A stretch of DNA of 64,000 nucleotides from Euwallacea fornicatus (taxonomy: Eukaryota; Arthropoda; Insecta; Coleoptera; Curculionidae). Made by a program: the position numbers and the translations under genes. How positions within the stretch are numbered: position 1 is the first letter of the stretch; every line of letters starts with the position of its first letter. A model generated the notes under the pieces. That model was not told the origin of the DNA, ran no database searches, and saw only the letters and a program-made list of their open reading frames with translations. The stretch is taken from the NCBI RefSeq assembly GCF_040115645.1, contig NC_089571.1, forward strand, positions 806,001-870,000. Reading direction: 5' to 3'. Below, in pieces: positions 33,068-44,892 of the stretch.

Positions 33068-34458
33068 CACTGACTTTCAAAAAAACCGCGACACCACGAA
33101 GAACGCACTGTATGTATTTGAAATTTTGGTATGATTTTAGGCTTGGAAAGAGAAAAAAATGATAAAAGTTTCAAGTTCGTATTTTAATGCGATATGAAGT
33201 TTTTCTTTACTTTTTTTTATCTGTGACGATCGTTCTTTTTGCAAATTTTTTTGCAGGCGGATAGCGATAAAGGTACTACCGTTAGTACCATATTGAATGT
33301 GCGGTAGTGCAAAATGCCTCGCGCACGCCAAAACGCAGTTAACTCCCTTTGAAAGGGGAAGAATTGTTGGTGTGCATGAGGCAGGTTTACCTTTCCGCGA
33401 AATTCCACGTAGATTCGATCGAAACGCATCAACAGTACCAAGAGCTTGGAGAGATTGGTCTAACGAAGGGTCAGTAAATCGTCATCGTGGTAGTGGCCGT
33501 CCAAGAATGACGAACCGACGCGAAGACCGGCGACTTCGTCGTTCAGCAACGTTTGAAACAATTCCGTCTCTTGGTGTTAACTGGGTAGCCACCCTAAATC
33601 GAAGGGTCTCCCTTAGTACCATGTATCGCAGAATTCGAAGTTTTGGACTAAATTCATATCGTCTTCCATTATCACGAAACCACAGGGTGGCCCGACTGGA
33701 GTGGTGTCGTCCGAGAGTGCAATGGGCGGACGAGTGGAGAAGAATCGTGTTCAGTGATGAGAGCCGATTTTGTTTATGGCGACCTGATGGACGGTTACGT
33801 GTTAGAAGGCGCAGAGGAGAGCGATTAAATTTCGACTTTTTGGAAAGGCGTCATTCTGGTTTAACACCAGGTGTCATGGTTTGGGGTGCCACCCAGTATA
33901 GTAGTCGGTCTCCTCTTGTTTTCATTTATGATAGATTAAATGCTACATTAATAGTGTCTTAGAACCGGTTCGTGTACCATACATGCACGACCATCCTGGA
34001 AGCACATTTCAACAGGATAATGCGCGACCACATGTAGCCAACGATACTTTGAGGTATTTGAAAGCTGACAATTTTGATACTTTGCCTTGGCCAGCTCGGT
34101 CTCCAGATTTGTCCCCAATAGCGCATGTATGGGATATAATGGGTCGGAGACTTCAACGTATAGCTCGTCCTCCAGAGACCATAGGTGAACTCCGCGAGCA
34201 GGTGTAGATTACCTGGGATACAATACCACAGGAAGATATTGACAATTTAATTTTAAGCATGCCGCGTCGCTTACAGGAATGTATTAATTTGAGAGGAGAC
34301 ACCACCCATTATTAAATTATTATTAAATTTTTTCACTTATTTACAATAATTTTCTTTTGATATTTTGATCGTTTTTATCTATTACCCAACGTAATGCCAG
34401 AATTTCAAACGTGTACGATGTGTTCTTTTTGGTGTTGCGGTTTTTTTGAAAGTCAGTG
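33068..34458 (+). mobile_element. Tc3-like element, copy 2
   Basis: It runs from CACTGACTTTC to GAAAGTCAGTG with a clean TA duplication at 33066-33067 and 34459-34460. Length is 1391 bp. It is close to copy 1 at 5072-6465 along its whole length but lies in the opposite orientation and in unrelated flanking DNA, so the two are separate insertions. Confidence 0.95.
33297..34315 (+). pseudogene. Tc3-like transposase, copy 2 (inactive)
   Basis: The first 221 codons are open: MCGSAKCLAHAKTQLTPFER, a helix-turn-helix with the GRPRMTNRRED linker, and the first catalytic block IVFSDESRFCLW. A frameshift after YDRLNAT (about 33945) ends the frame at TAG 33960. The sequence resumes as VPYMHDHPGS, with the second aspartate in FQQDNARPHV, and SPDLSPIAHVWD 34 residues on, where alanine (GCG) stands in place of the family's glutamate. 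A CAG-to-TAG change at 34206, private to this copy, precedes the C-terminus ECINLRGDTTHY. The frameshift and alanine are shared with copy 1. Confidence 0.93.
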
Positions 34459-34464
34459 TACATT

Positions 34465-34838
34465 GAGTAGAAGAACATCAGTTTGAACATTTATTTTATT
34501 GAGTTGTCCAAAAACTTTTTTTAAAATTCTTTATGTTGAATTTATTGATACAAACATTTTCCGTTGAAACGGAAATTCTTCAAAAATGTTTCAAGGAAAA
34601 ATATGTTTGCTCTCACCAATAAATGAATAACAGAATCTGTTGTAAAAATGTGGGGTTTTCGTTTAAAAAACCAAGTTGACCTTGACTGGAGCCTGAAAGT
34701 GACCTAGAACCGAAACAGTGATAACGCTCAAAGTTTTTCCTTTTTAGTACAAACCATTTTCATTTGAAACTTTTTTAAATAAAAACTTCCAAGATATTTA
34801 CGTCACACATCTAAAAAACTCTCCCTGTATACTGTTGT
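34465..34838. mobile_element. mariner-type right end fragment
   Basis: The block ends in AACTCTCCCTGTATAC, the inverse of a TACAGGGAGAGTT start, and its inner part (AACTTCCAAGATATTTACG, GTTGACCTTGACTGGAG) has the look of the long TIRs seen elsewhere in the window. No left end was found. The Tc3-like element lies directly upstream and may have split it. Confidence 0.4.
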
Positions 34839-35007
34839 CCATTACTGTAGATGGCCATTTGGCGAGGTTTTTCAAAATAAATTTCAGAAACATTAAATTG
34901 GTTACATTAGATTTATGTATGTCGTCGGTCCATATCCAAAAAGGAATAAATAATGATATTAAGTTTCACTTTATGAAGTGAACGTTTGGACTCATTAAGA
35001 ATATATA

Positions 35008-36524
35008 CAGTAGTGGTCATAATTATAGCAATTTTTAAAAATTTTAAATAAAATGTATCTATTCGGCTAAACCTAACATACGTTTTTATATTATTTACCT
35101 TCCACAACGTTGATGTTTAAAATGCATCCAAGTAAAATATCAACAATTCCTATAAGAAACTATCAAAACATATTTTTTCAATACCGGACAAAAATATAGC
35201 AACTCTTGGAATTTTAAAATTTCATTTGATTAACAGACTTGTGTGTTTAAAGGCGTTTCATATTCTAAATTAAATCGACAATTTTCATTATGGGTCCAGT
35301 TAAAACGATCTCATTAGAGATCAGGAAAATTATCATTGAGCGGTATAAAGTGCATAAGTCAATTGTATCTAGAATTATTTACAAATTCAGACAAACAGGA
35401 AGTGAAGCAGCTGCAAAAAATTCAGGACGCACAAGGAAAACTACAAAAAGAACTGATAAATGGATAATTCGAATGTGTCAAAAAATCCATTTCTATCATC
35501 CACTCATATAAAATCACATTTAGAGGAGACGGGCCTAGCTCATATCAGTTCCAAGACCATGAGAAGGAGATTAGTGGAAAATTGATTATTTGGTAGGCGA
35601 CCAGCGAAAAAACCATAGCTGTCTAAGAAGAACGTGAAAGCACGACTTCAGTTTGCGCAGAATCACCAAAACTGGACATCTGAACAGTGGAAATTGGTAG
35701 TTTTCAGCGATGAGTCCAAATTTAACTTATTTAACAGTGATGGCCGTCAGACAACCCAAAAGCGCAAGGTTGCAAAAAACGTTTGTTTCACCAACCGTAA
35801 AACATGGAGGAGGTTCGATTATGGTTTGGAGTTGTTTCTCTGGTTTTGGTACGGGTCCGCTTCACAAAATAGAAGGTCGCATGGATCGGTTCATGTACCG
35901 AGATATTCTCAGGAATCAGTTACAACCATATCTTGAAGAAACCACGCCACTAAGAAGCATTTTCCAACAAGATAATGACCCCAAACATAAATCGAAACTT
36001 GTTTCAGAATGGTTCAGAGAGGAAAGGATAGAAGTTCTTGCTTGGCCGTCGCAATCTCCCGATCTAAATCCCACAGAAAATTTGTGGGAATATGCGGATG
36101 ATAAAATTCGGAATAATACATATTCCAATTTACAGGGTTTATTTCAGGCACTTCAAGAAGCCTGGAAGAGTGTCGATAACAATTACATCAGCAATTTAAT
36201 AAATTCAATGCCACGAAGACGTGCAGAAGTTATTCGGCAGCGAGGGTGTTATAGAAAATATTAATTATTGAACAATTCTTTTGGAATTTGTTGAAGTTTT
36301 ATTGCTCTTTATAATTATTTTGGAAAAGTTGCTATATTTTTGTCCAGGTCGAAATGAATATATTTTTTTATTTTTGCATACAAATTATTATTGTTTTATT
36401 GTTATGTACTTCTATCATCAGCAGTCGTTGTAGAATCATATATTAAAAACCTATTTTGAATTTAGGTCGTCAAGTCTAAATTATTTGAAATTTGAAAAAG
36501 TTGCTATAATTTTGACCACTACTG
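35008..36524 (+). mobile_element. Tc1-like element with IR/DR ends
   Basis: The ends are CAGTAGTGGTCATAATTATA and, inverted, CAGTAGTGGTCAAAATTATA, with TA on the left and CATA on the right. On each side a second copy of the core lies about 170-180 bp inside: GGACAAAAATATAGCAACT at about 35187 and its inverse near 36327-36350. This double-site layout is known from IR/DR Tc1 elements. The transposase between is on the plus strand and comparatively well kept. Confidence 0.92.
35290..36264 (+). pseudogene. Tc1-like DD34E transposase
   Basis: The start is MGPVKTISLEIRKIIIERYK, with helices in HKSIVSRIIYKFRQTGSEAA and the linker NSGRTRKTTKRTDKWI. After a frame change at about 35490 follow EETGLAHISSKTMRRRLVEN, two in-frame stops (TGA, TAG), KKNVKARLQFAQNHQNW, and the first aspartate in VFSDESKFNLF. 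After another shift come GGGSIMVWSCFSGFGTGPLH, the second aspartate in FQQDNDPKHKSKL and the glutamate in SPDLNPTENLWE. The C-terminus is NSMPRRRAEVIRQRGCYRKY. The catalytic triad is complete. Three or four small lesions keep it silent. Confidence 0.92.
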
Positions 36525-36525
36525 C

Positions 36526-37551
36526 ATATGACTAGATAAAATAAACAAAGAAAGGGAAAATGGGAGATACGACACCCCGTAGGAAAGGGGTCATTAGTTA
36601 GTCTTTGCGCAGATCTTGCAGTACAAAGTGCTCCAGCTTGCATTAACAACTTGAGCTGTGCTTTATCAACCACTCACTTTCCTTCCTTATCCAAGAGGTT
36701 GCGCCGTAATATCCCACAATCGGCATTTGACAAAAATTCTAATTGGACTACCTTAATTAGTGGAAATCAGTGGAGATTTCACTTCGGTACATTATTAGAG
36801 TTTTTGCATCTTTGGGCCTACATATGTGAGCAGCCATTAAATAGACGAGCTATCCGCAATACCAGGTCTTCACGATTACATTCTAGTACACACACTAATG
36901 ACAACAAACGGCCGGTAAGCAGAAAAGCGATTGTTAACTGTCAAATAAAAAACCAAGGATCGTTCTTAATGACTCTGCCCTAACAAACTTAATTTCCCTT
37001 GCAATCAGGCAATTAGCGGTTAGATAGCGCAATTAAAGTAAAAAGTAACTTGGCCTAACATACAATTGGCATGATGGCTGCTGGGCTCTTCAAGTCGATC
37101 TGATTTAGAAACAATCGACTTGGAAATGTATTGTTGCAGATGTTGCACGGATGTGTAGGACATTATTGAAATATTGCGTGTTAACATTATTGTTGTTGTT
37201 AAAGAAACTGACCTCGAAATTCGATATTCTTATTGCCCTGTATGGAAACTGGTTTGATCGGTGTACAGTGTGAACCGTGTCTAGGTGAATAGGATAGCGA
37301 AGGTGTTGATTATTTGTTTTCTATTAGGCCAGTTCGAACTGTAGCGAGATCAAAGAAACCAGGTCATTTCAGGAATTTTCGCCAATTATCAAGTCTCCGA
37401 GTTTCACTTCAGCGCACCTAAAAAGTGCCTCCAAGGTGGGACCCTCGCGAATCTCCATTTCAATTCTGAGGGGGCTTCCACAATTCACGCAAGATTTGAA
37501 TTTCACGCTAATTGTGCAACGAAATGTCAAAACAAAAGAAAAAAAGCTAAC
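36526..37551. other. no recognisable gene
   Basis: A 110-codon open frame at 36651-36983 begins MSCALSTTHFPSLSKRLRRN but shows no known domain, no repeat and no matching splice context, so I leave it uncalled. The rest is AT-rich and unassigned. Confidence 0.35.
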
Positions 37552-38860
37552 ATGACAACTGACAGAGTTATTAAAAACGGAGCGATATTCGCAAAAACAA
37601 TACTTTTTCGTTGTCGAGCGATATTTGAAAATAATGAAGGTTCGGCAGCTGCAGTTCGTAATTTTCACACAAAATACGGTGAAGATGGTGATTTAACTTC
37701 GTCAGCTGTGAAGAAATTAATTAAAAAATTTAAGGAGACTGGATCAATTAGTAACCTTAGACACTCTGGCCGTCCTTCGGCAAGCCGTCAAGCACACCGA
37801 CACAGTTGGTGAGAGCGTTGCTGAGACTCCGGGAACTTCAATTCGACATCGTCGTCAAGAATTGAATATTTCCAGAAGCTCTCCACAGCGTACACTCGTG
37901 GAAGATTTGCATGTTTACGCATACAAAGTTCACTTAACTGAAGAACTAAAGCGTACTGACCACGCAGCGCGACCAGGGCTCGTCGAATGGACTGTGGAAC
38001 GTCAACGAGTAGATGCTGATTTGTCGAACAAAATCATTTTCGGCCATGAAGAGCGTCTTCATTGTGATGGCTTCGTTGATCAACAAAACTAGCACATTTG
38101 AAGAAAAATGCATCCACAACGTGAGTCATATGAACCATATTGCTCTATCTGACGAACTTATCAACATAGACGTTTGGACTTTCTATTAACCCTCGTTGAG
38201 GATCCAGCGATAAACAACCCTATAAGAACTACCCTTAAAACAACTCAAGGATCATTTTGTTGCTCATAATTTTCGCGTAAGTAGTTATGCTGGCAACTTG
38301 ATCATCTGTATTTTTATGTTCGTTATAATAAATAGTTTTTAAAAACAAAGATTCTCTGTCACTATTTCGTCCGGCTTTTGGGGGCATCGGGGGCATCACC
38401 GGCCCATTCTTTTTCGAAAACGCGCATGACGGTTAATGGTGCTCGCTGTCGCGACATGATGGTCCAGTTTTTAATACCTAACTTGCAAGATATGGATGTG
38501 GACGACATGTGGTTCTAACAAAACGGGGCCATGTGTGATGCATCCCGCAACCATTCAATTACTGCATATGTCATTTCCGGGTCCTGCAATTTTCCCATTT
38601 GGCAATAAGAAATGGCCGCCACGGTCATGTGACTTAACACCTCTGGACCTTTTCCTTCGGGGTATTTCCAATTTCTCCATTATGCCAACAAACTCACGAA
38701 TTGAAAGAAAAAATTGAGCGCTGAATCATCGAAATTCAGCCACATTTACGTAGAGGAGTTGTGGAAATTTTCATCAAAAGAGAGCTTATGTGCCAGCAAA
38801 GCTGTGGTGTCCACTTACCCGATATGCTATTCCGTCCATAACTCTATCGTGTGTACTTTA
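37552..38860 (+). pseudogene. DUF4817-type mariner transposase, with insertion
   Basis: The N-terminus is the DUF4817-like helix-turn-helix: IFENNEGSAAAVRNFHTKYG, DLTSSAVKKLIKKFKETGSI and a GRPS linker. Then, across frames, come NISRSSPQRTL, LHVYAYKVHLTEELKRTDHA, a decayed first block IIFGHEERLHCDGFVDQQN where SDE is expected, and HRRLDF. A segment of about 185 bp (38185-38370) with no family match interrupts the gene. It resumes as MTVNGARCRDMMVQFL, DMDVDDMWF with the second block decayed (QNGAMCDAS), WPPRSCDLTPLDLFLRG and a C-terminal part to about 38860. No TIRs were found. Confidence 0.82.
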
Positions 38861-39466
38861 TGGATTAATTAAAAAATCGCCATTATTAATTAAAAACCTG
38901 TGTTTTCTGGCAAAATTACTTCTCACATGAATAGTAGAACATTCATCAGAATTGACTAAGAACATTTTTAGTGTCCATAGGGCTGTAAAATCTATTTTAA
39001 CTAATTTTAATGAATCGATGAACATGTTTTATCATTACTTTTATGATGTGATCCGTGTGAATAATAAATCGATGTTTTTTAACAGATCGGGTGCATTCCT
39101 GTCGTCCATAAATTACCATTAGCGGTGCTTACATAAGAATGGTTTTGCAATGTCTATACAATAGATACACTAATCTCGAGTCGTAAATTTAAGGTAACTT
39201 TTACAGAAGAAATTTAAACTCCAGTTTGAGATTTAAGCCTCGAATTATCGAAAAAAATTCCTCTTATAATAAGTTCCAAACTGTGGTTTAACCGATGCCG
39301 GACCTTCGTCAAACAGTTAAAATTTTAATCCAAAGTTGATAAAAAACGTCATGTTGTGACTGTATGGTTTATATTCGATTAAATATATATTAGATTTTCG
39401 AGTTGATTTTAATGATATTTTCCGATAAGAGTTCAAATGACAGCACATAAAATAAAAGAGTTAATT
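38861..39466. other. no recognisable gene
   Basis: AT-rich DNA following a transposase pseudogene. It may contain the right end of that element, but no inverse partner was seen. No open frame above 60 codons. Confidence 0.35.
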
Positions 39467-40830
39467 AATAGCTATATAACGTACAAGTCTAATGATGGCA
39501 AGCAAAAGGTTTACGACATTACAGGTTGGAAAAGCTCTAAAAGTGGTTTAAAAACAGAAATTCATTTATGTAATTGGCCATTAAATGTTTTCCTGCCGTT
39601 CCCCAGTTAAACTTTGATGAAACATTAAGGATCACCGAAAATATTGTTTTTTTACAGTTTTTATATACAGGGTGTGTAAAAAAGAAGCGGCAATATTTAA
39701 GAGGCGGATTGCTCAGGTTATTTTATGAAAAAAAATCCTCTAAACATAGGTCTGGAAATGTATTATTTCCAAGATACAGTGTTATTTTTGTATAAATGAC
39801 AGTTTTTGAAAAATAATTCAAATACATTTTGACCAAATTTTTAAACTTTTTGAAAATCGGCAAATCACAAAATATTCTTAGGAAATGAGGGAGTAAACAC
39901 TTGAATTTTTTGAAAATATTTTTGTGCGATAAGTGGACAAGCAACAAAATCATTTTGATTTTTTATATCGTAAACGAAACAAGAAACGGCGAAAGTTGAA
40001 GAAATAAAAAAGTTTTGTTTTTAGTTGCTTCATCTAAAAAAAAAATCGAAATTTATTATAATTAAAGTCAGTGGCGTCAATTCTTTTGTTAATAAATTTG
40101 GTTAAGGTGTACCCCCCCTCCCCCTTGACGTAACTGGATGTAATAATTATTTTAATGTAGTTAGAACCAAATCTGCCCTTAATTACTACAAATATCCCAA
40201 CTAAATTTTAAAAAATGGGTCAAAAGATATTTGATATATCTTTCAAAAACCATTATTAAAGAAAAAATTAACACCCCTTATCATGGAAACAACACATTTC
40301 TGGACCTATGTTTATAGGACCTTTTTCCATTAAATTCCCTGAGAAATCACCCTTTTAAATATTTCTGCGTCAATTTTAAACATCCTGTATGTTAGAAGTC
40401 AGTTAATCAACGCGTAGTAACGCTCTAAATTGCGTTTCATTTACTGGTCATTAAAAAAAAATTATTACTGACACAACTGCCAGTATATACTAACAGGTAA
40501 TTAACGGCCAACTCTATTAACGAGAGCGATTAATAATGCGCGAACATCCAAATACTACTGCATTTCAACTTCAAACGTGAAAGTTCCTTAACTTTCTTTA
40601 TATGGAGTTGCACTTCAGTTGGATTGAAAATCCCTCGGTCAAAACTTGAATCCTTTGTAAGTAACACATTAGCAACACATGTCAAGCATAGCTGTTGTGA
40701 TTGGTGATATGAAATTAATTAATGAGAAACCATACATTAATGGGGGTTATTAACGAATTATTTTGTATACATTAAACAACATTGTCATATACTTATACAT
40801 AAACTGATTAGTCAGTCATTGGGAAAAAAC
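39467..40830 (+). repeat. noncoding block Y, copy A (split by a MITE)
   Basis: Excluding the MITE at 39668-40387, this block aligns with 44055-44530. Left-part landmarks are GACATTACAGGTTGGAAAAG and AATTCATTTATGTAATTGGC followed by CATTAA. Right-part landmarks are TGTCAAGCATAGCTGTTGTG, CATTAATGGGGGTTATTAA, ATTTTGTA and TTAGTCAGTCATTGGG. Both copies are dense in TCATTA/TAATGA words, which resemble homeodomain cores. About 200 bp right after the MITE have no clear partner. Confidence 0.6.
39668..40387. mobile_element. TA-flanked MITE, 720 bp
   Basis: The ends CAGGGTGTGTAAAA and, inverted, CAGGATGTTTAAAA are flanked by TA on both sides. The arms continue for about 185 bp with shared ATAGGTC, GAAATGT and TTTTTGAAA blocks. 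The short middle has no transposase sequence. It interrupts the copy of block Y that lies here. Confidence 0.87.
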
Positions 40831-43800
40831 ACTATTTTTTTCAAGATCTTCAGTTTAAATTCAAAATTTTACCAGAGGTTTTGCTGATAGTTATAAAAGT
40901 CTCTCTTAAAATAAGAAACTGACGTAACTATCATTTTCTGGTAGAGAATCTATAATTTTAACCTATATATATTAAAACCAATCAACTTGATAAGAAATTT
41001 ATATATATATATATATATATAACATTATGTATGTCAGGTATTAAATTAAATTTGTGCTGGACAACAAGGAAATGAAATCAATTACATATTGGCATAGTAA
41101 AGGTAATAAAATGAAGTGTGACGATAAAATGACGTTAATAATACAAGGGGAGAGAGGAAATCTAACGGCGATCGGATCGAGTGTATAGAGACTAGTACAG
41201 TTAAAAATCATAAAGCACAGGGCCGTAACTAGATAATATGGAGGAGTATAAATTAAATATTGGCGAAATACTTGAACTTTAAGAATTGAAGGGTTCAGAT
41301 TTCACCTATTGCCGAACTCCACCGATCGTAAAATTTAAAATTAAAAAAAAAAATCGAAATGAGTGGGAGATGATGAATAACGTCGGAAGTCTCTTAAGGA
41401 AAGAACTAACGTTATCAAAGGGGACGCCGCTGTGTGCACATTCGGAAACGCGTTTAAACGTGCCGATTCGATCTCTTTCAATTGACAGGGGTGTTAATTA
41501 AGGGCTGGGTTTATTGCCAAATTAAAGTTTATTTACGCGCTTACACATCCGTGGACTACGAGGGATCCGGTTCAGTGCTAGCCTTAACTAGAATCAATAT
41601 AAGGGCAACAGTCAAGTATTAATTCATTAAAAAAAAAAACAGTGTTCATTGTCCAACTAATATTGGAAATTGGACGCGAACGGAAAGATGAACTGTTTAC
41701 TGTGTACTGTTTTAAAAAACGTAAATGTGCTAGTATTCTCACAATAAGGACGACAAGATTCTCTAATACCTACAGTATCAATGGGCAGGACAGTTGACAT
41801 TACGTTGCACAAGGATTCTTAGTACGGCCCTAGTTTTGAACCTCCTTAAGTCGACTCGGGCAGCTCAATGGCCGACGAAAATGAAAGTATTTGGAAAAAT
41901 ACGAACCAGACCAAACAAAACAGCTGGTTGTCATGGGTAGGCAACCATCGATGCACGTTGCCGCTCTGTACACTGTTGCCAAACTTTTCTGATTAAACTC
42001 TCTAGAAAAAGGTCAGCTCGAGTTACTGAGAAAGTTTAAAACAAATGCTACTGCACGTCTGTCTACTACGTCATCGTGGTACTCCACTTTTATGGGTTTA
42101 TAATCAATTACTTATAAAAATTATTAGTTTCATCAAATTAAATGTCTTGGTGATGAACCAAACGCACCCGATGTGGAACAGGTTTATCAGAAACTTGAGC
42201 AAGGTCAGTCACTCGGCTTTAGGCCGTTTTGTGTTATGACGAGTTAACAGGAAATTCCACACAGCGGCGTCGGCAATTTTCAATAATTTTCTAAAGTAAT
42301 TTTCGACTTTTTACTTATGTAAACTTAATGTGCATCTAAAATTCCGGCGCTATGAAAGAAAAAAAACAGGCGGCACAGCTGAAGCGTGACCTTTTGATTT
42401 TCGCCCTGTCATTGGTCTGGCCGTTGTTTATTGCATTGCTAAGTGTTATTGATCGCCGGTCACGTGCCTTTGTTTACATTCCGGACACCTCGCATCTGAA
42501 TGCACGATAGGCGAGCAGTGTTTCAAAAACACTATCACTATAGAGTTACCGTTAAGTGGATTCGCAAAACTGAAAGTTGTGTCGATATTTAGCTAACTTT
42601 GAAAATCTAAATCCAAGAAATGTCCTACACGTTCTGATTTTTGCAATGGCGTCAATACACTAATTCTCCGATTCTTATCTAGGCGTGGACAACGGCATTC
42701 ATGTCTAAACAAATTTAGTACATCACGGAGACATGTCGTAGTGTTCCGCCTATGTCCATTTTCACAAACCACTCAACCTGTTCCTCGCGCCCTCTGACAG
42801 CGACACCAGATCTCGCGGTATCACCGGTGCCACCGCGGTCGATACACCTTATTGAAGAATGCGGGTACTGCCGCATGTTTCAGAGAGAGATGGCGTTACG
42901 TAGCATAATGTACCAGCCCGTGTTGAATTGTGATGCGTCCGCTTCTATTTCTAAACTACGGCGGTGGCAAGAGCTGCTTAACACTATAAAAATTCTATAA
43001 AAACACGAACTTATCTCGAACATTCAAATCTAATGGAAACTCTTTGAAACCACTAAAAATGGATACTATGTCAAAATAAAACTAAACGATCCTCCCCGGT
43101 AGGCGATGGAGGAAAGCGTATTACTGGTTGTCTATCACTACCGCGTGCAACTTAAATTAAACCGCTGTTGCCATTATGCGTTTTTCATCCGTATACACAA
43201 GTTTTTAGTGACTGGAAATGTCGAAGGGGCGTAAGGCAACCCTTGAGACCTGAACGAATGGTAGTATGTAATTTTGAGGGCATTTTCATGTGTTGAAGGG
43301 GCTCTTTAAGCAGTTATTGCCGTGTAGAAGGGTTCTAAGATGTAGGATGTAACTAAAACAATACGTCACCCAGCTTTAGGGTGTTGTATGATAATTTAAA
43401 TATAGCGAAAGCTTGACTTTGGATATTTAAGGTTTGATGTAGGCGGTTTAATAGACAAAGCGTTGTAGATAGTTGTGATATACCTAGTGGAATATAATAT
43501 ATCCATACATATCTGCTACATAATTAATTCTAAGAGTCCGAAGTTAGATGGCGTTGGTTGTTTTTTAAAACACGATCCCATAGGGCATTTGCTTGGATCG
43601 GCTGGTATAGGTTTTTACCATGGTATTCGAGTCCATGTTAGGGAGATATTTTGAAAGTTAGATTGTCGCGACTTTCGTCAAATCATCGAATGTCTCTGAA
43701 GAAATTATGGAGTTTTCCATAACCGTGGAGATGCGAAATTAAAACGATGATATAATATACATATGAGATGGTATTGGCGCACGAGTTTAATGAGATAATT

Positions 43801-44054
43801 TCGTGAATTAACTTATTAAATATTAAGAAGCTTCGCAGAATACTTAAGTATTAAACAATTTCTCCCGCTTCCAACATTGCCCTGGAAATTTGGTATGAAC
43901 GCATACTTAGACGATGTGTTAAGTAAATGATCTGCAAAAATTCTAAAGTGCTAATGTGTTAGGCCTCACAAATTAAGTAAGCAAACTATAATAGGTCTTT
44001 GGGCGTTATCAAAATGAAGGGTCGTAAATTCCAGACACAGACTCTGTAGCTTGA
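40831..44054. other. no recognisable gene; long unique stretch
   Basis: No TIRs, transposase or long frames were found over 3.2 kb, one of the longest element-free runs in the window. A (TA)n run lies at 41000-41021. The 41830-43000 part is richer in CpG, with CCGGTCACGTGCC at 42452. An 82-codon frame at 42752-43000 (MSIFTNHSTCSSRPLTATPD at its start) has no recognised domain. It may be regulatory DNA, but nothing seen proves it. Confidence 0.35.
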
Positions 44055-44530
44055 TGATAATAATACAGGAGAGCATAAAAGATTTATGACATTGCAGGTT
44101 GAAAAAGCTTTAAAAAAGCAGCTCTAAAGTATAAATTCATTTATGTAATTGGTCATTAAGCGTTTCCTTGCCTCAGAGAAACTTTGTTGCAGTATTAAGC
44201 GCCACCTAAAAGATATGAGCGTTCTCTTTTGTTTTTATTTAGTCCGAAACTGGAGACTCCTACGTCAAAAACCGAAACCTCCATATAAGTGACAGGTACC
44301 AATCACGTGTCAAGCGTACCTATTGTAATTGGTCAGTTGCTAATAGTCATTACTGCACTCGGCTGCATTAAACCAATCACAACGTGATCAAAAATTACGC
44401 ATTAATGAAAAATCGTACTTTAATGAGGGTCATTAATATATGATTTTGTATTTTTTGGAAGAAATTCTTAGTCAATCGGAGGAAATAGTTATTTAACGAA
44501 CAAGTCTATTAATGATGGTCATTGATCATC
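44055..44530 (+). repeat. noncoding block Y, copy B
   Basis: Uninterrupted partner of 39467-40830. It reads GACATTGCAGGTTGAAAAAG, AATTCATTTATGTAATTGGT then CATTAAG, TGTCAAGCGTACCTATTGTA, TTTAATGAGGGTCATTAATA, ATTTTGTA and TTAGTCAATCGG. Its end (AATAGTTATTTAACGAACAA and GTCTATTAATGATGG) matches the beginning of copy A (39467-39498), so part of the unit is permuted between copies. No coding frame is shared. Confidence 0.6.
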
Positions 44531-44566
44531 AGTTTTTCTCGAATCGGATCGAATCGAAATAGTTTT

Positions 44567-44570
<4 letters not shown>

Positions 44571-44602
<32 letters not shown>
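44571..44602. repeat. (TA)n microsatellite
   Basis: An uninterrupted AT dinucleotide run of about 32 bases just after block Y copy B. A shorter one lies at 41000-41021. Confidence 0.95.
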
Positions 44603-44604
<2 letters not shown>

Positions 44605-44892
44605 GTTCATTAACACAACATGAGTAGGTTACAATATTTTAAAATAAAAGTAAATAAAATAATTCATAATTCCAAGTTGAAAGGGAAGTTTGATGGTGAC
44701 AAGAATATTCGTGGAAGTAGTGTTAGAAGTATACGAGTTGTCTATTTAAAAAATTTAAGCACGAGGAAAGTGAAAGAACCATGATATGAAGTTAAAGGCA
44801 AACAAAAACTGTAGAATTCTAGACCTTTCCTTATCTGTTGAATAAGCGTCGAGTAGGTCAAAGATATCCTTTGTTGATAATATACCTATATA

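Noticed and set aside
36651..36983. 110-codon frame as a possible exon
   Set aside because: No recognised domain, conservation unknown, no convincing splice signals read by eye.
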